From: SAR86 cluster bacterium
GTDB taxonomy: Bacteria > Pseudomonadota > Gammaproteobacteria > Magnimaribacterales > AG-339-G14
DNA length: 64,000 nt
Reading direction: 5' to 3'
NCBI GenBank assembly: GCA_028135785.1
Contig: JAOIHS010000002.1
Coordinates: forward strand, 70,222-134,221
Position 1 is the first letter of the stretch. The number at the start of each line of letters is the position of its first letter. Positions 55,451 through 63,960 of the stretch are shown piece after piece. A model generated the notes under the pieces. It was not told where the DNA came from. It did no database searches and worked only from the letters and a program-made list of their open reading frames with translations. The translations under genes and the position numbers were made by a program.

Positions 55451-56060
55451 TACAGAATTTAAAAAGTATGCAAAAATTTTAAAAGATAGTTATGTTGAAC
55501 ATCTTGAGAAAGAACAAGTAAAGTTTCCAAGTGGAATCAAGTTATATGAGCTTTGTTATTTATATAAAAATTTTAAAAAACCATTAGCGATAAGTGAAAT
55601 ATCAAATGCAGTTCAAAAAAAATACCCTAACCAGGATGGCAAACAAGCAAGACACTTAGCAGGGTCTGGTTGGTATCTAAAGACTGGAACAAAGACAGCA
55701 ACAATTTTTCAATATGATGAAAATATACCTCATGCTCACCTGATGTTATTTTCAATAAAAGAAAAAAATCCAAAATATAATCCAAAAAAAAGGGATGACA
55801 TAATTAATGCAACAGAATGGGAAGATATTTTGAAGTTATTCAATAAAAGAGGTTGTGCAGTATGCGGCATTAAGGATGTAAGTTATGACAAAGGACATTT
55901 AGATGATGAAAAAGGATACAGAGATAATGTTGTACCAATGTGTAGATCTTGCAATAACTGGGGCATGAAATACAAATTAAAATTTGAATTAGATAAAAAT
56001 AATCCTCTTATTGCAAGACCAGTTCTCAAAGGAAGAAATTTTAAGTTTTCAGAGATTTAA
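55443..56060 (+). CDS. HNH-type endonuclease (candidate restriction enzyme)
   Basis: CAVCGIKDVSYDKGHLDDEKGYRDNVVPMCRSCNNWGMKYK: two CxxC pairs around an HNH/treble-clef core. Confidence 0.82.
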   Translation: MNDTEFKKYAKILKDSYVEHLEKEQVKFPSGIKLYELCYLYKNFKKPLAISEISNAVQKKYPNQDGKQARHLAGSGWYLKTGTKTATIFQYDENIPHAHLMLFSIKEKNPKYNPKKRDDIINATEWEDILKLFNKRGCAVCGIKDVSYDKGHLDDEKGYRDNVVPMCRSCNNWGMKYKLKFELDKNNPLIARPVLKGRNFKFSEI

Positions 56061-57114
56061 ATATCTCTTTACCTAGCGCCTTTGCTAGATGAAATGGAAC
56101 TGCATTTCCAATTTGAAGATTTTTACTAGTTTTACTTCCATAAAATATATAACTATCTGAAAATCCTTGTAATCTTGCTCCTTCTCTTGTTGACAGCGCT
56201 CTGTTTTGAAAAGGATGTATACATCTAGATGATGAAGGCGTACCAAAATTCCTTGTTATTGTTGGCGAAGGCAAGTCACTATCAAGTCTTGCATAAGTAT
56301 TACCAAAATAACTCTTGGGTCTCAGTTGGTCTGGCAAATCTTTGATGGAACCATTTTTAGGAACTAAAGACATTATAAGTTTCATTTTCTCGCCATAATT
56401 AGTTGAATTATGTTCAGAAAGAATTTTTTCCTTGCCTCTTAATTCTTTTTGCAGCGTAGTTTTTGGTTCTAAGTATGTATCACTTTTATCATTAGAGCCT
56501 AACGGCGGGAGGTCAGAGATTGCATCCGAAAGAATATTATATTTCTTTGTAAAAAGATTCCCATCTTTGCTGTGGGTAGGCACAGGAAAGTCAAAAATTA
56601 TTCCATCTTTGTAACCTACTACAATTGTTCTCTTTCTATGTTGTGGAGAACCATAATTTGCTGCATCAAGAATCCCACTTTTTACTTTGTAACCAATATC
56701 GCTTAGTTCAGAAACAAGCGTATTAAATGCTATTCCTTTATAAAGTTTTTTGAACCCTGAAACATTTTCAAACAAAACCATTCTAGGATTGATTTCTTCA
56801 ACCGCTCTAAGAAATTGCCAAAATAAAGAATTCCTTTTGTCTTTCTCATTTTTCTTTCCAACTGTGCTGAAACCTTGACATGGCGGACCTCCGCATACCA
56901 GATCAAGTCTTTCAGGATGAATATGTTTTAAGACCTCAGAATAATTTACATTTCCTATGTCCTCACTAATAACTAGGCACTTCTTATGATTTCTCTTAAA
57001 TGTTTCTGCGAAATCTTTATTAATTTCTACTGCAACCAAAGATCTAATACCTTCTTGTAGTAACCCACAAGACAATCCTCCTGCACCTGAAAATAGATCT
57101 ATTGAATTAAACAT
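56041..57114 (-). CDS. DNA (cytosine-5-)-methyltransferase
   Basis: DLFSGAGGLSCGL (I), GGPPCQGFSTVG (IV), FENVSGF (VI), AANYGSPQHRKRTIVVG (VIII), TREGARLQGFSDSYIF and QIGNAVPFHLAKALG (X). Confidence 0.96.
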   Translation of the reverse strand: MFNSIDLFSGAGGLSCGLLQEGIRSLVAVEINKDFAETFKRNHKKCLVISEDIGNVNYSEVLKHIHPERLDLVCGGPPCQGFSTVGKKNEKDKRNSLFWQFLRAVEEINPRMVLFENVSGFKKLYKGIAFNTLVSELSDIGYKVKSGILDAANYGSPQHRKRTIVVGYKDGIIFDFPVPTHSKDGNLFTKKYNILSDAISDLPPLGSNDKSDTYLEPKTTLQKELRGKEKILSEHNSTNYGEKMKLIMSLVPKNGSIKDLPDQLRPKSYFGNTYARLDSDLPSPTITRNFGTPSSSRCIHPFQNRALSTREGARLQGFSDSYIFYGSKTSKNLQIGNAVPFHLAKALGKEIFKSLKT

Positions 57115-57237
57115 AAATTATTTTATTAAGTAATCTTAGGAATAATAACTTAACCTAAAATATTAGTAGTGGATACATCTAGAAGAGATTTTTTAAAAGT
57201 AATTCTGGCAGGTGGGATTTAAATTCCAACTTTCTCA

Positions 57238-57498
57238 ATGGCAGAAAGTTTTTTATTAAATAACAAAAAAGATCCAAATATCAGTGAAGTTATTATCACT
57301 TCTGATGCTTTACAAAGAAGTTATAGCGATCTTGACGAGATAAATCTTAGTTTTGTATTTTATTCTTTACTGCTTGAATATTCAGAATACCTATATTCAT
57401 TTATGATCATTGTTCTTGCCTTGCTGGTATTCTCAATTAGCGGCATTCCAATGATAGATACTCTTTATCTTGGTATTGAAGAACACTTTAAAATATGA
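57238..57498 (+). CDS. Hypothetical single-TM ORF inside the island
   Basis: 86 aa ORF with hydrophobic segment SFMIIVLALLVFSISGI; no recognised family. Confidence 0.35.
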   Translation: MAESFLLNNKKDPNISEVIITSDALQRSYSDLDEINLSFVFYSLLLEYSEYLYSFMIIVLALLVFSISGIPMIDTLYLGIEEHFKI

Positions 57499-57528
57499 AC
57501 ACTCAAACTAATGTTCATAAGTGTTCAT
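57479..57528. repeat. Cluster of four 9-bp ATGAACACT-like repeats (two direct, two inverted) next to the att-like end
   Basis: AAGAACACT 57479-57487, ATGAACACT 57495-57503, rc ATGAACATT 57510-57518, rc ATGAACACT 57520-57528. Confidence 0.8.
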
Positions 57529-57558
57529 AAAACTCTAATTTAAGAAATGCTTTAAGAG

Positions 57559-57634
57559 TGGTGCCCAGAGGTGGAATCGAACCACCGACACAAGGATTTT
57601 CAGTCCTTTGCTCTACCAACTGAGCTATCTGGGC
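57559..57634 (-). tRNA. tRNA-Phe (anticodon GAA)
   Basis: Minus strand GCCCAGATAGCTCAGTTGGTAGAGCAAAGGACTGAAAATCCTTGTGTCGGTGGTTCGATTCCACCTCTGGGCACCA; cloverleaf arms pair and CCA is encoded. Confidence 0.97.
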
Positions 57635-57736
57635 AAAAAGAAGTTGGATTTTATATAAGTTTAGCTAAATAACAAAGCATAGTTTTTATACGATCGGTAA
57701 AGTAGAGTGATAATTAAATTATAGATCTTAAAACCT

Positions 57737-59080
57737 ATGAACAAACTTTCACTATCTAATAAAGTAAGAGCTGGATACGGCATTGGCGATTTTGCAATAT
57801 GTCTTTATTGGAGTGGTGTAGGTCTATACCTTTTATATTTTTATACAGATGTAATAGGCATTTCCCCGTTATTGGCAGGCTGGATCTATGCTTTAGGAAT
57901 AGCTTGGGATGCAGTCACTGATCCATTTATGGGTTACATAGCTGAAAGAACCAGAACTAAAATGGGAAGTTATAGGCCTTATATGTTTTACGGATCCATA
58001 CCCTTGGCTTTTTCATTTGTTTTGCTTTTTTGGGCACCTCCTTTTGAAGGAAATTTATTATTCTTCTTTTTGCTAATCGTTAATCTTTTCCACAGATCTT
58101 GCTTCACTATTGTTAGTGTTCCTTATTCGTCACTTACAGCTCGTATGACAGATGATAGTGACGAGAGAACAAAGTTAACTACAGCAAGAATGATCGCAGC
58201 TTCTTTTGGAACTCTCTCTATGTCTGCATTAGGTTTTCCAATAGTGGCTTGGTATGGAGAAGGTAATGAGGCGTTAGGGTTTGTATTTTTAGGAGCTATT
58301 TCAGGCTTAATAGCTTTAGTTGTTCTTGGGGTTACCATTAAATCTGTTCAAGAAAGACAGTTTAAATTCAATAAAGAAAGCCTTCCTAGCTTTTCAAAAG
58401 TTACAAAATCAGTTGCCAATAATTATCCATTCTGGATTGTTTTTAGTTCAATTTTAATTCTTGGTTCAACTTCAATTATGTTCAATAAAAACTTAATCTA
58501 TTACGTTAAATATGCTTTGGATATGCATGATTCTCAAGGATTGATTTTAGGAGTATTGAGTGCCACTGCATTTTTATCAATTCCCTTTTGGTCGTTTTTG
58601 GCTTTAAAAATAGGAAAAAAGAATGCTTGGCTTGGCTCTATGACAATATTATTTTCAGGGCTTATAATTTTTTATTTATACCCAATTAAGGGAATTTCTG
58701 AGTTACTTATAATTCTAGGCTTTATCGGGATTGGTAATGGAGCTACGGGAGTGCTTTTTTGGTCGATGTTGCCAGACACAATAGAATATGGCGAGTGGAA
58801 AACGGGCATAAGAACCGAATCCTCTTTGTATGGATTTATGACATTTGCTCAAAAAGGAGCAATAGCAGTTGCCGCGCTCAGTCTAGGATGGATTTTAACC
58901 ATAATTGAATTCACTCCTAATACTATTCAATCAATAGAAACCATAGAAAATTTAAAGTTCATTATGGCTTGGATTCCTATAGCTGGGATATTTATAAGTT
59001 TTATTTTAGTCTGTTTTTATCCAATAGATTCAAGCTTTCATAAAAAGCTAATAGAGGAAATTAATGAAAAAAGTGAATAA
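57737..59080 (+). CDS. GPH-family (MelB-like) sugar:cation symporter
   Basis: VRAGYGIGDFAICLYWSGVGLYLLYFYTDVIGISPLLAGWIYALGIAWDAVTDPFMGYIAERTRTKMGSYRPYM; YGEWKTGIRTESSLYGFMTFAQKGAIAVA. Confidence 0.92.
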   Translation: MNKLSLSNKVRAGYGIGDFAICLYWSGVGLYLLYFYTDVIGISPLLAGWIYALGIAWDAVTDPFMGYIAERTRTKMGSYRPYMFYGSIPLAFSFVLLFWAPPFEGNLLFFFLLIVNLFHRSCFTIVSVPYSSLTARMTDDSDERTKLTTARMIAASFGTLSMSALGFPIVAWYGEGNEALGFVFLGAISGLIALVVLGVTIKSVQERQFKFNKESLPSFSKVTKSVANNYPFWIVFSSILILGSTSIMFNKNLIYYVKYALDMHDSQGLILGVLSATAFLSIPFWSFLALKIGKKNAWLGSMTILFSGLIIFYLYPIKGISELLIILGFIGIGNGATGVLFWSMLPDTIEYGEWKTGIRTESSLYGFMTFAQKGAIAVAALSLGWILTIIEFTPNTIQSIETIENLKFIMAWIPIAGIFISFILVCFYPIDSSFHKKLIEEINEKSE

Positions 59081-61064
59081 AGTAAAATGGGGCATCATAG
59101 GAACCGGCAGTATAGCTAGCTCGTTTGCGCATTCCATTAAAAGTAGTAAAAATGCAGATTTAACAAGTGTTTATGGTAGAAGCAAATCAAAACTTCATGA
59201 TTTCTCTCAAAAATTTAATTTAAAAGATTTTAATTCTTTAGATCATTTTTTGTCTTCAAAAGAGATTGACGCAATTTATATAGCAACTCCTCATAGCTCA
59301 CATTTTCTATATTCATATGAGGCAATAAAAAATAAAAAACACGTCTTGTGCGAAAAGCCAATAGCCCTTAATTCTTCAGAAAGCATGGTGCTTGTAAATG
59401 AAGCAAGAAAGAATGAAGTTTTTTTAATGGAAGCTTTTATGTATCGAACCCATCCTCAAACTCAAAATATAATTGAACTTACCAAGAAAGAATTTTCAGG
59501 TAAAAAAATCAAAATAGAATGTTCTTTTGGATTCAATGCAAAGGTATCAGAAGATCATAGGCTGAGAAATTTAAATCTCGCCGGCGGAGCCATTTTAGAT
59601 GTTGGTTGTTATCCATTATCAATGGTTAGATTGATAGCTGGAGCATTAAGCGATAAAAAATTTATAGAGCCTTTAGAAATTAAAGTATCAGCAGAAATAG
59701 ACAAAACAGGAGTTGATATTAGCTCAACAGCTGAATTAATTTTTTCAGAAAATATTAGCGCTGAAATAAAGACAGCAATCAATAATGATCTGCCTAACAA
59801 TTTAATTATTAAAAGCAGTGATAAAACTTTAGAGGTTAGCCAGCCCTGGCATTGCGGTCAATTTCAAGATGGAAAGTCTTCAATTTCTCTCTCAGTAGCC
59901 GGCAAAGAAACAAAAGAATTTCATGTTAAAGATGAAACTGGTTTATTTACAAGAGAAATTAATCATGCTTCTGAAGCTATCTTAAGTAGACAGATAGAGT
60001 CAGATTTTATGTCTCATGGCGATACTTTAGGAAATATGATCTCGTTGGAAAACTGGTATAAATCGGCTGGAGTAATTTACCCTCAAAATTTTCCAGAAAA
60101 TTCTCCTATTTTTTTTCCGATCGATAAATCAAAAAAAATTATTGATAAAGTGAATATTGATGAAATCGATAAAGTAGGCTCAAGAATAGTTTTTGGATGC
60201 GATAATCAAACCTCATCTCTCCATGCTTCAACCATGTTTGATCATTTTTTTGAACACGGTGGAAATATTTTCGATACAGCATATATCTATAATTCTGGTA
60301 AATCTGATTCATATTTAGGGGAATGGATTTCTTCTAGAAAATTATCTAATGAAGTAATTGTTATAGGGAAGGGCGCTCATACGCCTGAATGCGATCCAAA
60401 ATTCATAAGGCCGCAATTAGAAGAATCTCTAGATAGGCTTAGACTTGATGCCTTAGACATTTATTGTTTGCACAGAGATAATTTGGAAATCCCAGTTTCT
60501 GAATTTATAGATGCTTTAAATGAACTAAAGGATGAGGGATTAATAAAATCTTTTGGTGCATCTAACTGGACTTTCGAAAGATTTAAAGAAAGCACGGACT
60601 ATTCAGAAAAGAGTAACAAAGTAGGTTTTAAAATTCTTAGTAATAATTTTAGTCTAGCAGAGATGATAAGCCCCGTATGGCCAGGATGTATTCATTGTGA
60701 TGAAGACTATCTATCTTATTTAATCAAAAAAAATGTTTTGCTTTTTCCTTGGTCAAGTCAAGCAAGAGGGTTTTTTATACAAAGAGACTTATTTCCAAAA
60801 AAAGATCATTTTTCAAATCCCACATCAGAAGAAGAAAAAAGAGTCTGGCACAACGAAATCAATCTAAGAAGAAGAGAAAAGTGCTTTAAGCTTGCTAAAG
60901 ATCTAAATTGTACTTCTATTGAATTAGCTCTGGCATATGTTCTTAACAAAAATAAAAATATTTTTCCATTAGTTGGACCAAGGACATTGTTTGAGTCGGA
61001 AAGTTGCATGAAAGCAACGAAAATAGAATTATCTCAAAGTCAGATGGATTGGCTTGTTGAGTAA
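59064..61064 (+). CDS. Fusion protein: Gfo/Idh/MocA oxidoreductase (N-term) + aldo/keto reductase (C-term)
   Basis: N-term WGIIGTGSIASSFA and HVLCEKPIALNSSE; C-term GGNIFDTAYIYNSGKSDSYLGEWI, VIGKGAHTP, LDIYCLHRDN, GLIKSFGASNWTFERF; one uninterrupted 666-aa ORF. Confidence 0.92.
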   Translation: MKKVNKVKWGIIGTGSIASSFAHSIKSSKNADLTSVYGRSKSKLHDFSQKFNLKDFNSLDHFLSSKEIDAIYIATPHSSHFLYSYEAIKNKKHVLCEKPIALNSSESMVLVNEARKNEVFLMEAFMYRTHPQTQNIIELTKKEFSGKKIKIECSFGFNAKVSEDHRLRNLNLAGGAILDVGCYPLSMVRLIAGALSDKKFIEPLEIKVSAEIDKTGVDISSTAELIFSENISAEIKTAINNDLPNNLIIKSSDKTLEVSQPWHCGQFQDGKSSISLSVAGKETKEFHVKDETGLFTREINHASEAILSRQIESDFMSHGDTLGNMISLENWYKSAGVIYPQNFPENSPIFFPIDKSKKIIDKVNIDEIDKVGSRIVFGCDNQTSSLHASTMFDHFFEHGGNIFDTAYIYNSGKSDSYLGEWISSRKLSNEVIVIGKGAHTPECDPKFIRPQLEESLDRLRLDALDIYCLHRDNLEIPVSEFIDALNELKDEGLIKSFGASNWTFERFKESTDYSEKSNKVGFKILSNNFSLAEMISPVWPGCIHCDEDYLSYLIKKNVLLFPWSSQARGFFIQRDLFPKKDHFSNPTSEEEKRVWHNEINLRRREKCFKLAKDLNCTSIELALAYVLNKNKNIFPLVGPRTLFESESCMKATKIELSQSQMDWLVE

Positions 61065-61118
61065 TTACACTTTAGCTGTAAAATTATTATATAAGTATTT
61101 TTAATTTAAGGAGAAATT

Positions 61119-61511
61119 ATGACTAATAAAGAATTTATTTTTTTAGGAATCAACATAGAAAAAATTTCCATAATCTATGGAGCTTTTTTAATTCTATGGG
61201 GAGTTTCCGTTTCTTTTCTTTCTGGGAGTGAATCAGTAACCTCTTTTATACCTTCTTTTTTTGGTATACCCATCTTAATATTTGCTGTTTTGACGATACT
61301 TTTTCCAGAAAGAAAAAAACTTTTTATGCACATAATCGTACTAATTGGATTAATTATTTTTCTAGGTGGTTTAGATTTTTTAAGAAGCCTATCTAATCCG
61401 TTTGAAAATATCTGGGCAGATTCTTCAAAACTTATGTTACTTGTTACCGGACTGATTTTTACTTATATAAACGTCAAGTCATTTATTTTTATTCGCAAAA
61501 ATAGAGATTAA
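61119..61511 (+). CDS. Hypothetical four-TM membrane protein
   Basis: 130 aa hydrophobic ORF preceded by AAGGAG RBS (ttaaggagaaattatg). Confidence 0.7.
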   Translation: MTNKEFIFLGINIEKISIIYGAFLILWGVSVSFLSGSESVTSFIPSFFGIPILIFAVLTILFPERKKLFMHIIVLIGLIIFLGGLDFLRSLSNPFENIWADSSKLMLLVTGLIFTYINVKSFIFIRKNRD

Positions 61512-61513
61512 AA

Positions 61514-63946
61514 TTAATCAATAATTAGAGATTGTTCCAATTGAATTTGATTACTAGATGAGCCGATCAAAATTTTATAATTTCCTTTTCTTACTTCCCA
61601 TTTTTTTGAATTAATATTCCAAAAAGAAAAATTTCGGCTCTTTAATACAAATTTTAAATTACAGCTTTCATCTTGCCTAATCATAGGCTTTTCAAAAGCT
61701 TGAAGGCCTTTAATAGGTTCATTTTCATCACCATCTAAATAACTTACGTAACATTGAGCAACTTCCTGACCATCCATTAGACCAGTATTTTTGATAACCA
61801 AAGAACACGATACATCTCCTGAATCTTCTTTAGTAATAGACAAATCTTTATATTGAAAAGAAGTATAAGAAAGACCATGGCCAAAAGGGTATAACGGATT
61901 TATATCCTTTCTTTCGTACCATTTATAACCAACTAACAGTTTTTCTTCATAATTCATTTGTAAATCTTGGCCGGGATATGAAGAGAAGGCGGGAGTATCT
62001 TTAATGCTAATTGGGAAAGTAGTAGGAAGTTTTCCAGATGGGTTCACATTACCAAATATAATATCAACTAGTGCATTCCCATGCTCTTGCCCGCCAAACC
62101 AAGATTGAATTATTGCGCGGGTATCTTCTTGCCAAGGCATAGATACTGGAGCTCCCGAATTAATGACAACTAAAGTATTAGGATTAGATTTTAAAACTTC
62201 CGCAATTAATATATCTTGATCAGCTGGCAAATCTAGATTTTCTCTATCATGACCCTCTGTTTCCCAGTCTGAATTTGTACCTATAATAAGAACCACCGCA
62301 TCACTTCGGCTTGCAGTTTTTTTAGCTTCATCAAGTAAATTGAAAGAATCAGGAACAGCGCACCCAAAGTGAATTGCTGGAAATCTGCCCTCAAAATAAT
62401 ATTCTATTTCTATTTTATAAATTTCTCCTTTCACTAAACTTTGTTTTTTTCTTATTGGTTTGGATGCGAATGAAAAGAAAGCTTCTCCGGGTTCTGTTTT
62501 GGTCCAGTTATCTATTATTTCGTTTCCATTTATTTTTAATCTGCTTTTGCCAATAGCAAAAACCTCAAATTCAAATTCTCCAGAAATATCAGGAACATAG
62601 TCACAGGAAAATTTAACGGATACATCTGGCCTCTCAGATTTATTAATAATATCTTTAGCGAAACCATCGAACACCCAATATTTATTACCTGTCAAAATTT
62701 CAGAATCAATAAGGATATTTTTTTCTATTTGACCTTCAAAGTATTCAACTAAAAAGCCTTTAGTATTTTTGAATAATCTCTCATCAAGTTTAGGAAGATA
62801 TTTGTAAGTATGCATTCCTTTTGCATAATTTATTTCGACAGAATTTCCTACAAAGTTTTCTATTGATTGAAGAGGGTGAGTCTCATAATGAGGTTTTAAG
62901 CTGGCACTTCCTCCCCCAATTATTTGACTAAATTTCGAGTTTGGCCCGATAACAGCAAGGGAATTAATTTTTTCCTTATCTAAAGGTAAAAAACTTTCAT
63001 TTCTCAAAAGAACCATTCCTTCACAAGCTACTTTTTTTAATAATTTTTGATGACTTGATCTATTATTTTCTTTTTCAGCTTTATTTTCTGGATGTGTAAA
63101 TCTTTCTGTAAATGAAGCCATGGAAAGTATCCTTTTGACTTTGTCATCAATTAAAATTTCTTCAACATTTCCTCTTTTAATTTCTTCTATTAGTTTTGCA
63201 CCCCAAGTTCCACCCGGACCAGGCATTTCCATATCCAATCCACCATTTGCATTGTCTATTGTTTCTAATGCGGCTCCCCAATCACTCACAACATAACCAT
63301 CGAAATTCCATTCATTTTTTAAAATATCGATAAGAAGTTCCTTATGAGAGCTACAGTAAATATTATTTAGCTTGTTATAAGCAGACATAACAGATTTTGC
63401 ATTCCCTTCTTTTATACTCATCTCAAAAGGTAGAAGGTATATCTCTCTTAACGTCCTCTCATCAACATTTGAGCTCACAGTATGTCTTTGATATTCAGTA
63501 TCATTTGCTATGAAATGTTTAACGCAAGCAGCAACTTTTTGCGACTGAACTCCTTTAACATAGCTAGTGGCGAGAATTCCTGTAAGAACAGGATCTTCAG
63601 AATAACTTTCAAAATGTCTTCCACCCAAAGGATGTCTATGAATATTTATCGTTGGACCTAATAAAACATCTACATCCTTATCTTTTGCTTCTTCACCAAG
63701 TGCAATACCTACTTTATTCATCAAGTCAGAATTCCATGTAGCTCCCATTAAAATAGGACTCGGGAAACAAGCCGATCTTTTATTCGATGTAGAGTCTCCT
63801 CGAACCCCATTAGGCCCATCAGACATTTTTATGGATGGAATAGACAGTCTTTCAACTTTATTTGAATACCAAGAATTAAACCCGCTCAATAAAGAAACTT
63901 TCTCTTCTAAAGTTAAATCATTTACTAGATTATCTATATCAGGCAT
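61514..63946 (-). CDS. Glycoside hydrolase family 3 beta-glucosidase-type enzyme with PA14 insert
   Basis: MSDGPNGVRGD, ESYSEDPVLTGILATSYVKGVQSQKVAACVKHFIANDTEYQRHTVSSNVDERTLREIYLLPFE, GYVVSDWGA; PA14-like GFLVEYFEGQ...KINGNEIIDNWTKTEPGE; fibronectin-III-like C-terminus. Confidence 0.95.
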   Translation of the reverse strand: MPDIDNLVNDLTLEEKVSLLSGFNSWYSNKVERLSIPSIKMSDGPNGVRGDSTSNKRSACFPSPILMGATWNSDLMNKVGIALGEEAKDKDVDVLLGPTINIHRHPLGGRHFESYSEDPVLTGILATSYVKGVQSQKVAACVKHFIANDTEYQRHTVSSNVDERTLREIYLLPFEMSIKEGNAKSVMSAYNKLNNIYCSSHKELLIDILKNEWNFDGYVVSDWGAALETIDNANGGLDMEMPGPGGTWGAKLIEEIKRGNVEEILIDDKVKRILSMASFTERFTHPENKAEKENNRSSHQKLLKKVACEGMVLLRNESFLPLDKEKINSLAVIGPNSKFSQIIGGGSASLKPHYETHPLQSIENFVGNSVEINYAKGMHTYKYLPKLDERLFKNTKGFLVEYFEGQIEKNILIDSEILTGNKYWVFDGFAKDIINKSERPDVSVKFSCDYVPDISGEFEFEVFAIGKSRLKINGNEIIDNWTKTEPGEAFFSFASKPIRKKQSLVKGEIYKIEIEYYFEGRFPAIHFGCAVPDSFNLLDEAKKTASRSDAVVLIIGTNSDWETEGHDRENLDLPADQDILIAEVLKSNPNTLVVINSGAPVSMPWQEDTRAIIQSWFGGQEHGNALVDIIFGNVNPSGKLPTTFPISIKDTPAFSSYPGQDLQMNYEEKLLVGYKWYERKDINPLYPFGHGLSYTSFQYKDLSITKEDSGDVSCSLVIKNTGLMDGQEVAQCYVSYLDGDENEPIKGLQAFEKPMIRQDESCNLKFVLKSRNFSFWNINSKKWEVRKGNYKILIGSSSNQIQLEQSLIID

Positions 63947-63960
63947 ATAAATATATTTTC

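Larger units (their letters stand above)
54612..57604. mobile_element. tRNA-Phe-integrated mini genomic island carrying a restriction-modification module; no integrase present
   Basis: Bounded by the 44-bp tRNA-Phe direct repeat; contains C5-MTase, HNH protein, a second candidate nuclease and an 86-aa ORF. Confidence 0.82.

Noticed and set aside
57209-57235. ctggcaggtgggatttaaattccaac, resembling a tRNA T-arm/3' end (a possible second att remnant)
   Set aside because: The stem does not pair properly (GTGGG vs TTCCA) and the acceptor spacing is wrong; too degenerate to call.
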